Assembly: GCA_964596325.1 (NCBI GenBank)
Contig: CAZQSQ010000020.1
Coordinates: 1-14,845 of the forward strand
DNA length: 14,845 nt
Direction: 5' to 3'
From: JBAZJI01 sp964596325
Lineage (GTDB): Bacteria > Patescibacteriota > Minisyncoccia > Minisyncoccales > JAGOPM01
Shown: positions 1 through 6,906 of the stretch, in pieces
How positions within the stretch are numbered: the first letter of the stretch is position 1
How the letters are laid out: the number at the start of each line of letters is the position of its first letter
Position numbers and translations under genes: made by a program
Notes under the pieces: model-generated
The model's input: the letters and a program-made list of their open reading frames with translations, nothing else
Database searches by the model: none
What the model was told of the DNA's origin: nothing

Positions 1-35
1 GCATGCGTGTCGATAATCATATTCCAAATCTTATC

Positions 36-66
36 ACAAACAAAAGAATCCCGATAGGTCGGGATT
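36..66 (-). terminator. Rho-independent terminator of the left M16 peptidase gene
   Basis: A perfect 8-bp stem (AATCCCGA / TCGGGATT) with a 4-nt loop lies at 47-66. On the minus strand it is followed by the U-rich stretch CTTTTGTTTG. The TAA stop of the M16 gene (65-67) overlaps the base of the stem, so translation ends inside the terminator hairpin. Nothing else is recognisable in positions 1-46. Confidence 0.75.
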
Positions 67-1354
67 AATAATAATTATTAATAATATCTTGCAGTAAAGG
101 AACATTCTGATCTTGGCTGATAACGACCGCCTGAAGGTTTTCCGGCTGCAAAATTAGGCTCGCGGCGGAATTCATATCCTCAATGGTTAGCCGTAAAATA
201 CGGGCAAATCTGTCTTCCATTGATTCGAATTTATTTTCCAATAGTTCGTCACGACCATAGAATTGCGCCTCTACCAAATGATGGTCTGTCAGCATCGCCA
301 ATTTCCCGGAAATAAAATCCCGAATCTTGGCCAGCTCGCTCAGATTAACTCCTAATTTGGCTATCCGGGAGCATTCGGCTACCAAAACATCCAAAGTCTC
401 GGCAACATTTTTCGGAGAAACACCCGCCTCAGCGCAAAAATATCCAAAACCGGTAAACGATCTTTGGGTAGCCGAAACATTGTATGCCAAGCCTCTTTGC
501 GTTCTGACCCGCCTGAATAGCCGGGAATTTTCCAACCCGCCTAGTAGATAAGCCAACATTTCTGCTGCCTCAGACAAAGGATGGGAAAGCTCCACACTAT
601 TGAACATCAACGAGACATTGCTTTGCTTCAACGGCTTGCGAATATAATGCAGCTTGACTCCAGATTGTTTTGTCTTGGACAAAGAAAAATTCTGGGGCTT
701 TTGGCCTTGAGGCATAAACAAAAAATTCCTCGCAATTTCGTCGAGAGCTTCGTTTATATCCACCCTGCCCGAAACGGATAGCACAATATTGCTCGCTACA
801 TAATACTGAGAAAAGCATTTTTTGACATCTTCGAGCTTTATTGCATCAACCGACTCTAACGTTCCAGCAATATTGCGCGCTACTTTGGAATCGCCATACA
901 CGGCCTTAAGCGTTTCCTCTGTTAAGCATTGCTGATTATCATCTAGATACCCTTCAATCTCCGCGGCAATGATTTTTTTCTCATTAGCCAAATCTTTTGG
1001 GCGCAATAATGGGCGCTGGAGTATTTCACCGAGCACTTTGGCGGCTACGGGAAATTTGGAGCTCTCTACGGCCAGTTCAAATAATGTGTATTCCTCGTTA
1101 GTTTCGGCCTCGATATCTCCGCCAATATCTTCAATTTCACCGATAGCCTGATCGGGTTGCGCAAATGCCTGAGTGCCCTCGAAAACCAGATGTTCAATCA
1201 AATGGGCAATACCCATATTATTCTCTTCCTCGTAAAAAGATCCGAAGCCCACAAAAGCCTGCACAGCCGTGGTTTTGGATTCTTTTCTGGGTACAATAAT
1301 GACCCGCAAACCATTGGGCAAAGTATCGTAAGCAAAAGATTTCTGGATATTCAC
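65..1354 (-). CDS. M16B family zinc metallopeptidase (insulinase/processing-peptidase-like)
   Basis: A 429-residue protein of typical length for a single-chain M16B peptidase. The inverted zinc motif HLIEH is at residues 51-55, and the third ligand Glu is about 77 residues on (E132 in the segment KKIIAAEIEGY). The C-terminal M16 domain carries the family pattern SRLFRRVRTQRGLAYNV, with the Arg/Tyr pair that helps bind substrate. No signal peptide is visible, so a cytoplasmic role in peptide turnover is likely. The start is a GTG at 1352-1354, chosen because AAGGAGG sits 6 nt upstream (1361-1367) and the protein then begins right before the conserved LPNGLRVI strand. It is a monocistronic unit, divergent from the BI-1-type gene, with its own promoter and terminator. 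A second, diverged M16 lies at 4301-5566. The substrate is unknown. Confidence 0.93.
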   Translation of the reverse strand: MNIQKSFAYDTLPNGLRVIIVPRKESKTTAVQAFVGFGSFYEEENNMGIAHLIEHLVFEGTQAFAQPDQAIGEIEDIGGDIEAETNEEYTLFELAVESSKFPVAAKVLGEILQRPLLRPKDLANEKKIIAAEIEGYLDDNQQCLTEETLKAVYGDSKVARNIAGTLESVDAIKLEDVKKCFSQYYVASNIVLSVSGRVDINEALDEIARNFLFMPQGQKPQNFSLSKTKQSGVKLHYIRKPLKQSNVSLMFNSVELSHPLSEAAEMLAYLLGGLENSRLFRRVRTQRGLAYNVSATQRSFTGFGYFCAEAGVSPKNVAETLDVLVAECSRIAKLGVNLSELAKIRDFISGKLAMLTDHHLVEAQFYGRDELLENKFESMEDRFARILRLTIEDMNSAASLILQPENLQAVVISQDQNVPLLQDIINNYY

Positions 1355-1394
1355 TTTCTGCCTCCTTGTTGTTAAATTTCAAAGAACTTATCTG

Positions 1395-1422
1395 CTTATA
1401 CCAAAAAACCTAAGGATAGCAA
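1395..1422 (-). promoter_or_regulatory. Promoter of the left M16 gene (extended -10)
   Basis: On the minus strand, TTGCTA (1417-1422) and TATAAG (1395-1400) are separated by 16 nt, with a TGG extension directly before the -10. Transcription would start near 1388, giving a leader of about 34 nt that contains the AAGGAGG ribosome binding site. It lies back to back with the promoter of the plus-strand gene. Confidence 0.6.
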
Positions 1423-1435
1423 CAAACTTCACCTA

Positions 1436-1464
1436 TTGAAAAATGCTAAAATTTATGGTATAAT
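1436..1464 (+). promoter_or_regulatory. Promoter of the BI-1-type membrane protein gene (extended -10)
   Basis: TTGAAA (1436-1441), a 17-nt spacer and a perfect TATAAT (1459-1464) with the TGG extension give a near-consensus sigma70-type promoter. The expected start is near 1471, leaving a leader of roughly 23 nt that carries AGGAGG just before the ATG at 1494. Confidence 0.8.
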
Positions 1465-1493
1465 TAATAATTCACAATAAAATAGGAGGTTTA

Positions 1494-2243
1494 ATGGATA
1501 GTTACGATAGAGACGACACTTGCGAGGATGAGGAGAACAATAACCCTTTTAAGAGCAGCACAAGGGGCTTTTGGCGCAACATGGAAAATACCGTTTCGAC
1601 CATGGATAGGACCGCCTATGCCAGGCTACTGGCCGGGCTAACCATGGCCGGAGTAGTTTTTTCCGCACTAATCGCGCTCTCTACCCTTCGGCTTGAACTC
1701 AACTGGGGCATCCTGCTGGTTTGCGGATTGGGTTTGCCGCTTTTGGGCGCGTTCATCGCTGCTCAAAGCCGCCACCCGCTGGTTTCCGGTTTAGGATTTG
1801 TACTTATCTCGGGAGGCTTCGGGGTTTTGTTGGGGCCGACCATCGCTTCAGCCGGATTGGATATCGCCCTGACTGCCAGTATCCTAACTTTTGGCATAGC
1901 AGCCATCATGTCACTAGTCGGGATAATTTATCCCAAATCCTTAGAGCATTGGGGCATGTATCTTGGCGCCTGCCTACTGGCTTTAATCGGCCTCAGACTG
2001 GTGCAGATATTTATTCTGCCCCTATTTGGAGTGATGCCTCTGGAAGGTATCTGGTGGCAATATCTCATCGAGTTTGGCGCCGCGGCTCTCTTTTGCTGCT
2101 ACATTGTTTATGATTGGAATAGAGCCTTGCGACTCCCCTACACTGCCGATAATGCCGTTGACGCCGCCATTGCCGTTTATCTGGACATTCTCAACCTCTT
2201 CCTTATTATCTTGCGCATTCTCTCCATGATGAAAAAAAGGTAA
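1494..2243 (+). CDS. BAX inhibitor-1 / TMBIM-family seven-helix membrane protein
   Basis: A 249-residue integral membrane protein. An acidic, hydrophilic N-terminus (residues 1-40, containing MDSYDRDD and a run of D/E/N) precedes about seven hydrophobic helices near 44-64, 71-90, 97-118, 124-145, 152-178, 187-207 and 226-244. The C-terminal part matches the BI-1 (UPF0005, YbhL/YccA-like) pattern: an Asp after the sixth helix (YDWNRA, D207), then a final helix with AVYLDILNLFLIILRIL including D231. In characterised family members two such aspartates form a pH-sensitive calcium-leak gate; a similar role here is inference. The ATG at 1494 has AGGAGG a few nt upstream and a strong promoter. The gene is alone on the plus strand and converges with the long minus-strand operon at a shared terminator. 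Sequence similarity to BI-1 is weak outside the C-terminal third. Confidence 0.8.
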   Translation: MDSYDRDDTCEDEENNNPFKSSTRGFWRNMENTVSTMDRTAYARLLAGLTMAGVVFSALIALSTLRLELNWGILLVCGLGLPLLGAFIAAQSRHPLVSGLGFVLISGGFGVLLGPTIASAGLDIALTASILTFGIAAIMSLVGIIYPKSLEHWGMYLGACLLALIGLRLVQIFILPLFGVMPLEGIWWQYLIEFGAAALFCCYIVYDWNRALRLPYTADNAVDAAIAVYLDILNLFLIILRILSMMKKR

Positions 2244-2250
2244 CCTCTAC

Positions 2251-2290
2251 AATCAAAAAGCCTCGCTATCTAGCGAGGCTCTTATTTTTT
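2251..2290. terminator. Bidirectional rho-independent terminator between convergent genes
   Basis: A perfect inverted repeat AGCCTCGCTA / TAGCGAGGCT (2259-2280), with an 8-10 bp stem, is flanked by CTTATTTTTT on the plus-strand 3' side and by AATCAAAAAG on the other side (CTTTTTGATT on the minus strand). It sits between the plus-strand stop (2243) and the minus-strand stop (2289) and can end transcription in both directions. Confidence 0.88.
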
Positions 2291-2930
2291 ATTGTTTTCC
2301 TTCCCACTCCTTGAAAAATTCTTCTAAAAACTTTTCCATAAAATCGTGACGGCTTATCGCTAATTCCTTGGCAGTCAACGTATTCATCCGCCCTTTCAGC
2401 AACAACAGCTTTTCGTAAAAATGATTGATGCAATGGCTTTTGTCATTGCGGTATTCCTCAAAAGACTTGTGCTCTTTTGGTTCCAAATCCGGCTCGTAAA
2501 TTTCGCGGTTAGTATGCCCGCCATAAGAAAATGTTCTGGCAATACCGATGGCTCCCATGGCATCAAGCCGGTCGGCATCTTGAACGATTTGGCCCTCCAA
2601 AGTTTTCATAGGGGTAGCAACGCCGGCACCTTTGTAACTTAAAGTAGCGATAATTTCCAAAATCCGGCTAACTACATCAGAGTCGCTAATTTGCTCGCGC
2701 AACCATTCGCGCGCATTAGCCTGCTGCGAGGACACGAATTTCCAGTCATCAACATCATGCAAAAGGGACGCCATTTCGATTATGAAGCAATCCCCGCCCT
2801 CCTTTTGGGCGAGATTCAAAGCCAGATTGCGCACCCGCCACGCATGCCACCAACCGTGGCCAGACTCAATACCTTTAAGCTTTTCCTTGGCAAATATTTG
2901 GGCATTTTTTAAGACCAAATCTTTATCCAT
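2289..2930 (-). CDS. HD-domain phosphohydrolase (YedJ-like)
   Basis: A 213-residue soluble protein. The HD metal-binding set is visible: H29 in GHGWWHAWRV, the H58-D59 doublet in LLHDVDD, and D118 in the segment IVQDADRLDAMGAIG. The order and spacing match the YedJ-type HD phosphohydrolases (H...HD...D), which bind two divalent metals and hydrolyse phosphomonoesters or nucleotides; the substrate cannot be read from sequence. The GGHTNREIYEPD segment and a charged C-terminal helix also occur in these proteins. The ATG at 2930 lies 18 nt after the stop of the PEBP gene. The ribosome binding site is weak (AAGAGA). It is the last gene of the minus-strand operon, and its TAA overlaps the T-run of the bidirectional terminator. 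Confidence 0.88.
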   Translation of the reverse strand: MDKDLVLKNAQIFAKEKLKGIESGHGWWHAWRVRNLALNLAQKEGGDCFIIEMASLLHDVDDWKFVSSQQANAREWLREQISDSDVVSRILEIIATLSYKGAGVATPMKTLEGQIVQDADRLDAMGAIGIARTFSYGGHTNREIYEPDLEPKEHKSFEEYRNDKSHCINHFYEKLLLLKGRMNTLTAKELAISRHDFMEKFLEEFFKEWEGKQ

Positions 2931-2948
2931 TTTTCTCTTATTGGCAAT

Positions 2949-3563
2949 TTACTTCTTTTTAACCAAGCCGATAATCTGCGTCCGGGCTATAATATGACCT
3001 TGGGCCGCTTCCTCCAAGGCAAAAGCCGTGGTCGTGGAGGGTAATTCTAATACCTTATCGAGCGCCAGTAATTTGAAAAAATACCTGTGCTCCCCGCCCG
3101 GCGGGCAAAAAGGTATGAAATTTTTTCCCTTTGAGCTGTTTAGCCCCGTCCGAGCCTTTTCCGGAATTTTGCCCTCTTCAATCCCGGAAGTTTTCGAAGA
3201 GATATCAAATAAAACCCAGTGATAAAAAACACCGCCCGCCGCATCGGGATCGCTAACGATTAAAGCCAAAGAAATGGCTTTGGCTGGCACATTTTTTATT
3301 ATCAAAGGCGGATTCGTTCCGGCGCCCAAACAGGTATATTTTTCCGGTATGGTTTGAAGATTTTCAAAAGCCGGGCTGGTGATGGAAAATTCCTCACTGC
3401 TTGGCGGAATAGGAGATTCGGTTTGAGTTATCTGGACCCGCGGGGCGGCATCCTGATAAAGCGGTAAATTATTTTCTTGAGGTCTTGGTAAAAAATACCA
3501 AAAGACGGCAAAAATCATAATTACTGCCACGACCAAAATAAAAATTAAAATTCTTTTATCCAT
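2949..3563 (-). CDS. Membrane-anchored PEBP family protein (YbhB/YbcL, Raf-kinase-inhibitor-like)
   Basis: A 204-residue protein starting at ATG 3563. An upstream in-frame TTG (3584) is less likely because it lies upstream of the expected transcription start, beyond the candidate -10 box. A single hydrophobic helix (about residues 4-24) and a Pro/Ser-rich linker (27-57) lead to a bacterial PEBP domain (58-201). Signature parts are IPEKYTCLG (72-80), the ligand-pocket DPDA (105-108) with YHWVLFDI and H115, and PPGGEHRYFF (154-163) followed by LLALD. PEBP proteins bind small anions or phospholipid headgroups; no catalytic role is established for the bacterial ones. The anchor suggests the domain faces outside. 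The gene is 28 nt after the rsmI stop and has an internal promoter candidate so close to the ATG that the message would be nearly leaderless. Confidence 0.9.
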   Translation of the reverse strand: MDKRILIFILVVAVIMIFAVFWYFLPRPQENNLPLYQDAAPRVQITQTESPIPPSSEEFSITSPAFENLQTIPEKYTCLGAGTNPPLIIKNVPAKAISLALIVSDPDAAGGVFYHWVLFDISSKTSGIEEGKIPEKARTGLNSSKGKNFIPFCPPGGEHRYFFKLLALDKVLELPSTTTAFALEEAAQGHIIARTQIIGLVKKK

Positions 3564-3572
3564 AACAAAACA

Positions 3573-3581
3573 ATTATAGCA
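3573..3581 (-). promoter_or_regulatory. Candidate internal promoter (-10) before the PEBP gene
   Basis: A perfect TATAAT (3573-3578) with a TGC extension lies in the 28-nt gap after rsmI on the minus strand. No convincing -35 hexamer is present at 15-18 nt. Transcription would begin near 3566, only about 3 nt before the ATG at 3563, and no Shine-Dalgarno sequence is present. A chance match in A/T-rich spacer DNA is possible. Confidence 0.4.
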
Positions 3582-3591
3582 CAAAAGCGCA

Positions 3592-4269
3592 TCACTGCGC
3601 TTTGCTTGGCTTAATAATAACTGTGTATTCTCCCTTAATAGGGTCTTTGGAAACTTTCTCCAAGAGCTCGCTTAAACCACCCCGATAAACACTTTCAAAC
3701 ATTTTGGTTAGCTCTCGGCAAACAATCCCTTTGGCTTCTTTATCTAAGGCTTCAATCTCTTTTAGGGTTTTAATAATGCGGTAAGGCGATTCGTAAAAAA
3801 TAACCGGGCAATCATAAGCCAAAAGTTCCTTAAAATATTTTTGTCTTTTATTTTTTTGCGGCGGAAAACCCAAAAAAACAAATTTATCCATGGCAAAACC
3901 CGCAATGGAAGCGGCAGCAGCCATGGCGCTTGGCCCCGGAATGGGGGCAATCTTCAAATCCTCGCCTAACTGTTTATAGGCCTCCTCAATCAACAAATTC
4001 CCGGGATCGGAAACTCCGGGCGTTCCGGCGTCAGAAACCAAAGCAATATTTTTACCCGCTTTAAGCAAAGCAATGATGCCTTCTATTTTTGAGATTTTGG
4101 AATGTTGGTGATAACTTTGCACTGGAGTTTTTATTTCAAAACGCTCCAGAAGTTTTTTTGTCACCCGGGTGTCTTCGCACAAAATCAAATCAACGCTGCC
4201 TAAAATTTCTTTGGCGCGTGAAGAAAGATCGCTAAGATTTCCAATTGGTGTGGCGACAATATAAAGCAT
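3592..4269 (-). CDS. rsmI: 16S rRNA (cytidine-1402 2'-O)-methyltransferase RsmI
   Basis: A 225-residue SAM-dependent methylase of the tetrapyrrole-methylase fold. It 2'-O-methylates C1402 in the ribosomal decoding centre together with the base methylase RsmH. Diagnostic blocks are LYIVATPIGNLSDLS at the N-terminus, EDTRVTKKLL (32-41), LVSDAGTPGVSDPG (77-90), IPGPSA (110-115), GFPPQKNKR and ELTKMFE near 186-192. The start is taken as ATG 4269, which places MLYIVATPIGN at the usual N-terminus; an in-frame TTG at 4296 would add nine unconserved residues. It is shorter than Escherichia coli RsmI (286 residues) because the C-terminal helix-turn-helix extension is absent. It lies 31 nt after the M16 stop and has only a weak ribosome binding site. 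It ends in TGA, showing that TGA is a stop codon here. Confidence 0.95.
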   Translation of the reverse strand: MLYIVATPIGNLSDLSSRAKEILGSVDLILCEDTRVTKKLLERFEIKTPVQSYHQHSKISKIEGIIALLKAGKNIALVSDAGTPGVSDPGNLLIEEAYKQLGEDLKIAPIPGPSAMAAAASIAGFAMDKFVFLGFPPQKNKRQKYFKELLAYDCPVIFYESPYRIIKTLKEIEALDKEAKGIVCRELTKMFESVYRGGLSELLEKVSKDPIKGEYTVIIKPSKAQ

Positions 4270-4300
4270 AAGCAGAATATCTAACCTAATTTGCAAACAA

Positions 4301-5566
4301 TTAAATCTTCAGCAAGCCCTCAAATACTTTTTTATCTTTATAGGGCCCGACAATGGCCAAATTCATTTTTTCGCCTTTGAATAAATCTTTAGCCACTTCT
4401 TGAATATCCTGCGGCGTAACCTTGTTTATCATTTCCGCATATTCCTCGGGCGTTTCGATCTTATCCTCTAAAAGCTCTTGCATACCATAATAACTGGCTA
4501 AGGCATCGCTTGATTCCATGGAAAGCGTCATATGGCCAATAACATTATCCTTGGCCTTTTTGAGCTCGTCTTGGGAGATGCCTTCGTCTCTGATTTTGCG
4601 ATATTCCTCGATAATGGCTTTAATGGCCGGCTCAATCCGCTTATTATCCAAACCCGCGCGAGTAATTATGCAGCCCGTATCAGGATTCTCGTCAATGGCG
4701 GTGCGGATATAATAAGCCAAGCCCATTTCTTCACGAATCTTCAAAAACATACGCGAGCTCATCATGCCACCCAGTGCCGTGGCCAATAATTCTTGGGCGT
4801 ATTTTTTGGGATTATTGGAATTGTAACCGCGAAAGCCCAAGCAAAGATGGGTTTGGTCTGTCTCGCGGAAATGCAAATTAATCTCGGGCTTGTCCTGTTT
4901 TTCCAATACTGCCTCTTTTTTCTTGAACCTATCCGTGCCAATGGGCGCCAAATACTCTTTTATCTTTGCAGTCGCTTCTGCTTCATCAAAATTGCCAGAA
5001 ATCACCGCGATGGTATTAGAAGCCACATATTGCTTTTTATAATACTCATTCATTATGGCCGAAGTGATGGCGGAAACCGTCTCCTTGGTGCCGGCAATAT
5101 CCCAGCCTGCCGGCTGGTCCCCGTATAAAAGATTAGTCCAAAGATGCTGGACATAGCTCATGGGATTATCATAGTACATGTTTATCTCCTCAATTATCAC
5201 GCCGCGTTCCCGCTCTAATTCGCTTTGTTCAAGCGTGGAATTTAGATACATGTCAGAAAGAATATCCAAAGCCATCTCGAAATGGGTTTTTTCTACCTTG
5301 GCAAAATATCCGGTATAATCCTCGCCGGTAAAAGCATTATACATCCCGCCTACCCTATCAAAGGGCTCAGAGATATGGATTTTATCCGGCCGCTTTTTAG
5401 TACCCTTAAAGAACATGTGCTCCAAAAAATGCGAAATCCCGTTAATATCTTTGGTCTCATATTTGGAACCGGTGCCCACCAAAAGCATAACCGTCACGGC
5501 TTTAGTGTGCGTATCGGGGACTAAAAGTATTCTCAAACCGTTTTCCAGCGTAATCTTTTTATACAT
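4301..5566 (-). CDS. M16B family zinc metallopeptidase (second copy in the window)
   Basis: A 421-residue M16B peptidase. HFLEH is at residues 46-50, and the third zinc ligand is E127 in ERGVIIEEINMYYDNP. The C-terminal domain has SSRMFLKIREEMGLAYYI, with the Arg/Tyr substrate-binding pair. It resembles the processing-peptidase/YmxG-like branch (start KKITLENGLRILLVPD, then FLEHMFFKGT) more closely than the copy at 65-1354. Both copies retain all zinc ligands, so neither looks like a non-catalytic partner subunit. There is no signal peptide. The ATG at 5566 is separated from the glyQS stop by one nt (TAATATG), and GGAG about 8 nt upstream lies inside the end of glyQS, which indicates translational coupling. 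It lies mid-operon, upstream of rsmI. Confidence 0.95.
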   Translation of the reverse strand: MYKKITLENGLRILLVPDTHTKAVTVMLLVGTGSKYETKDINGISHFLEHMFFKGTKKRPDKIHISEPFDRVGGMYNAFTGEDYTGYFAKVEKTHFEMALDILSDMYLNSTLEQSELERERGVIIEEINMYYDNPMSYVQHLWTNLLYGDQPAGWDIAGTKETVSAITSAIMNEYYKKQYVASNTIAVISGNFDEAEATAKIKEYLAPIGTDRFKKKEAVLEKQDKPEINLHFRETDQTHLCLGFRGYNSNNPKKYAQELLATALGGMMSSRMFLKIREEMGLAYYIRTAIDENPDTGCIITRAGLDNKRIEPAIKAIIEEYRKIRDEGISQDELKKAKDNVIGHMTLSMESSDALASYYGMQELLEDKIETPEEYAEMINKVTPQDIQEVAKDLFKGEKMNLAIVGPYKDKKVFEGLLKI

Positions 5567-5567
5567 A

Positions 5568-6905
5568 TTATTGCTCCAATTTTTTTATAATAAAGGGAAC
5601 CAAATCGGCGATAGCCACGCGTTCCTGTGACATGGTGGCCCGATCCCTTAAAGTTACAGCTTTATCCGTTAAGGTCTCAAAATCAATGGTTACGCAATAG
5701 GGCGTACCCACCTCATCTTGGCGGCGATATCTTTTCCCGATAGTGCCGCTCTCATCATACTGCACAGTAAAGAATTTCCTTAACATTAAATCGATCTCTT
5801 TGGCCTTCTCGGTCAGCTCCGTCTTATTTTTAAGCAAAGGCAATACGGCTACGGTAATTGGAGCCAATCTCTTTGGGAGATTCAGATTAATCTCCACCTC
5901 TTTAACAGCTTGGGTAGTGGTGCTGCGCCCGCCCTGAACTTCTTCATAGGCTTCGCACAAGAAGGCAAGCATTGAGCGCTCCACGCCTACTGATGTTTCG
6001 ATAACGTGCGGGAAATATTTTTGTTTGGCTTCTTCGTCGAGGACCTGCAAATCCTGTCCGCTAAATTTGGAATGATTGCTCAAATCCCAATCCCCCCTAT
6101 TATGGATTCCTTCAATCTCCTTCCAGCCGAAGGGGAAATGATATTCCAAATCAATTTGCCGCTGTGCATAATGCGAGCGATCTTCCTTGGCCACCTCCAC
6201 TAAACGCAAATTCTCTTTCTTGATTCCCAATTTCAGATACCAGTTCAAACGGCGTTCCTTCCATTCCTCAAACCAATCATTGGGGGATTTTTCTTTGTCG
6301 TTGGGATTGCAAAAAAATTCCATTTCCATTTGCTCAAATTCACGCATGCGAAAAATAAAATTTCCGGGAGTTATCTCATTGCGGAAAGATTTACCGATTT
6401 GGGCAATACCAAAGGGCACTTTTACCCTCGAAGAATCAAAAACATTTTTGAAATTTACAAAAATTCCCTGGCAAGTCTCCGCTCGCAAATATGCGGTATT
6501 GGCCGTATCCTCTAATGGCCCGACGAAAGTTTTCATCATCAAATTAAATTGCCGAGGTTCGCCAACTTCGCCTTGGCATTCCGGGCATTGCGACATTACC
6601 CCATCAACCTTAAATCTTTTTTTACATTTCTTGCATTCCACTAACCTATCAGCAAAACCGGCCGAAAGGTGACCGGAAGCTTCCCAAACCTTTGGCGCCA
6701 TCAGAATACCCGAATCTAAACCTACCACATCGCCACGCAACTGAACGGTATCTTCCCACCAAAGTTTTTTGATATTGTTTTTTAAGGCCGTACCTAAAGG
6801 CCCTGCGTCATAAACGCTGCCAAAACCACCATAAAGTTCGGAGCTGGGAAAAACAAATCCCCTCCTTTTAGTTAATGATATTAACTTTTGCATTAAGTCT
6901 TCCAT
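5568..6905 (-). CDS. glyQS: Glycyl-tRNA synthetase, alpha2 (homodimeric) class II type
   Basis: A 445-residue enzyme that charges tRNA-Gly. The N-terminus KLISLTKRRGFVFPSSELYGG is typical of the family, followed by YDAGPLGTALKNN. Four cysteines (C91, C94, C107, C110) form a zinc-ribbon-like insert. Class II motif 2 is FRNEITPGNFIFRMREFEQ (174-192) and motif 3 is GVERSMLAFLCEAY (307-320). The C-terminal anticodon-binding domain begins near 347 and contains DEVGTPYCVTID and VTLRDRATMSQERV. This is the eukaryote/archaea-like single-chain type, not the bacterial alpha-beta pair. ATG 6905 follows the upstream stop by one nt (TAATATG). An in-frame ATG at 6893 has GGAAG 5 nt upstream and could be the true start. 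An in-frame GTG at 6980 would overlap the upstream gene and add unconserved residues. Confidence 0.96.
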   Translation of the reverse strand: MEDLMQKLISLTKRRGFVFPSSELYGGFGSVYDAGPLGTALKNNIKKLWWEDTVQLRGDVVGLDSGILMAPKVWEASGHLSAGFADRLVECKKCKKRFKVDGVMSQCPECQGEVGEPRQFNLMMKTFVGPLEDTANTAYLRAETCQGIFVNFKNVFDSSRVKVPFGIAQIGKSFRNEITPGNFIFRMREFEQMEMEFFCNPNDKEKSPNDWFEEWKERRLNWYLKLGIKKENLRLVEVAKEDRSHYAQRQIDLEYHFPFGWKEIEGIHNRGDWDLSNHSKFSGQDLQVLDEEAKQKYFPHVIETSVGVERSMLAFLCEAYEEVQGGRSTTTQAVKEVEINLNLPKRLAPITVAVLPLLKNKTELTEKAKEIDLMLRKFFTVQYDESGTIGKRYRRQDEVGTPYCVTIDFETLTDKAVTLRDRATMSQERVAIADLVPFIIKKLEQ

Positions 6906-6906
6906 A

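Noticed and set aside
64..87. A/T-rich near-palindrome TTAATAATAATTATTAATAAT as an operator
   Set aside because: It encodes the C-terminal IINNYY and stop of the M16 gene. The symmetry follows from repeated AAT/TAT codons.
3090..3112. GC-rich palindrome CCGCCCGGCGGGC
   Set aside because: It encodes the conserved CPPGGEH motif of the PEBP domain. No regulatory context.
3472..3510. Hairpin GTCTT-GGTA / TACC-AAAGAC inside the PEBP gene
   Set aside because: It lies in the coding region for the membrane helix and linker (WYFLPRP), has no U-tract in a useful place, and is explained by codons.
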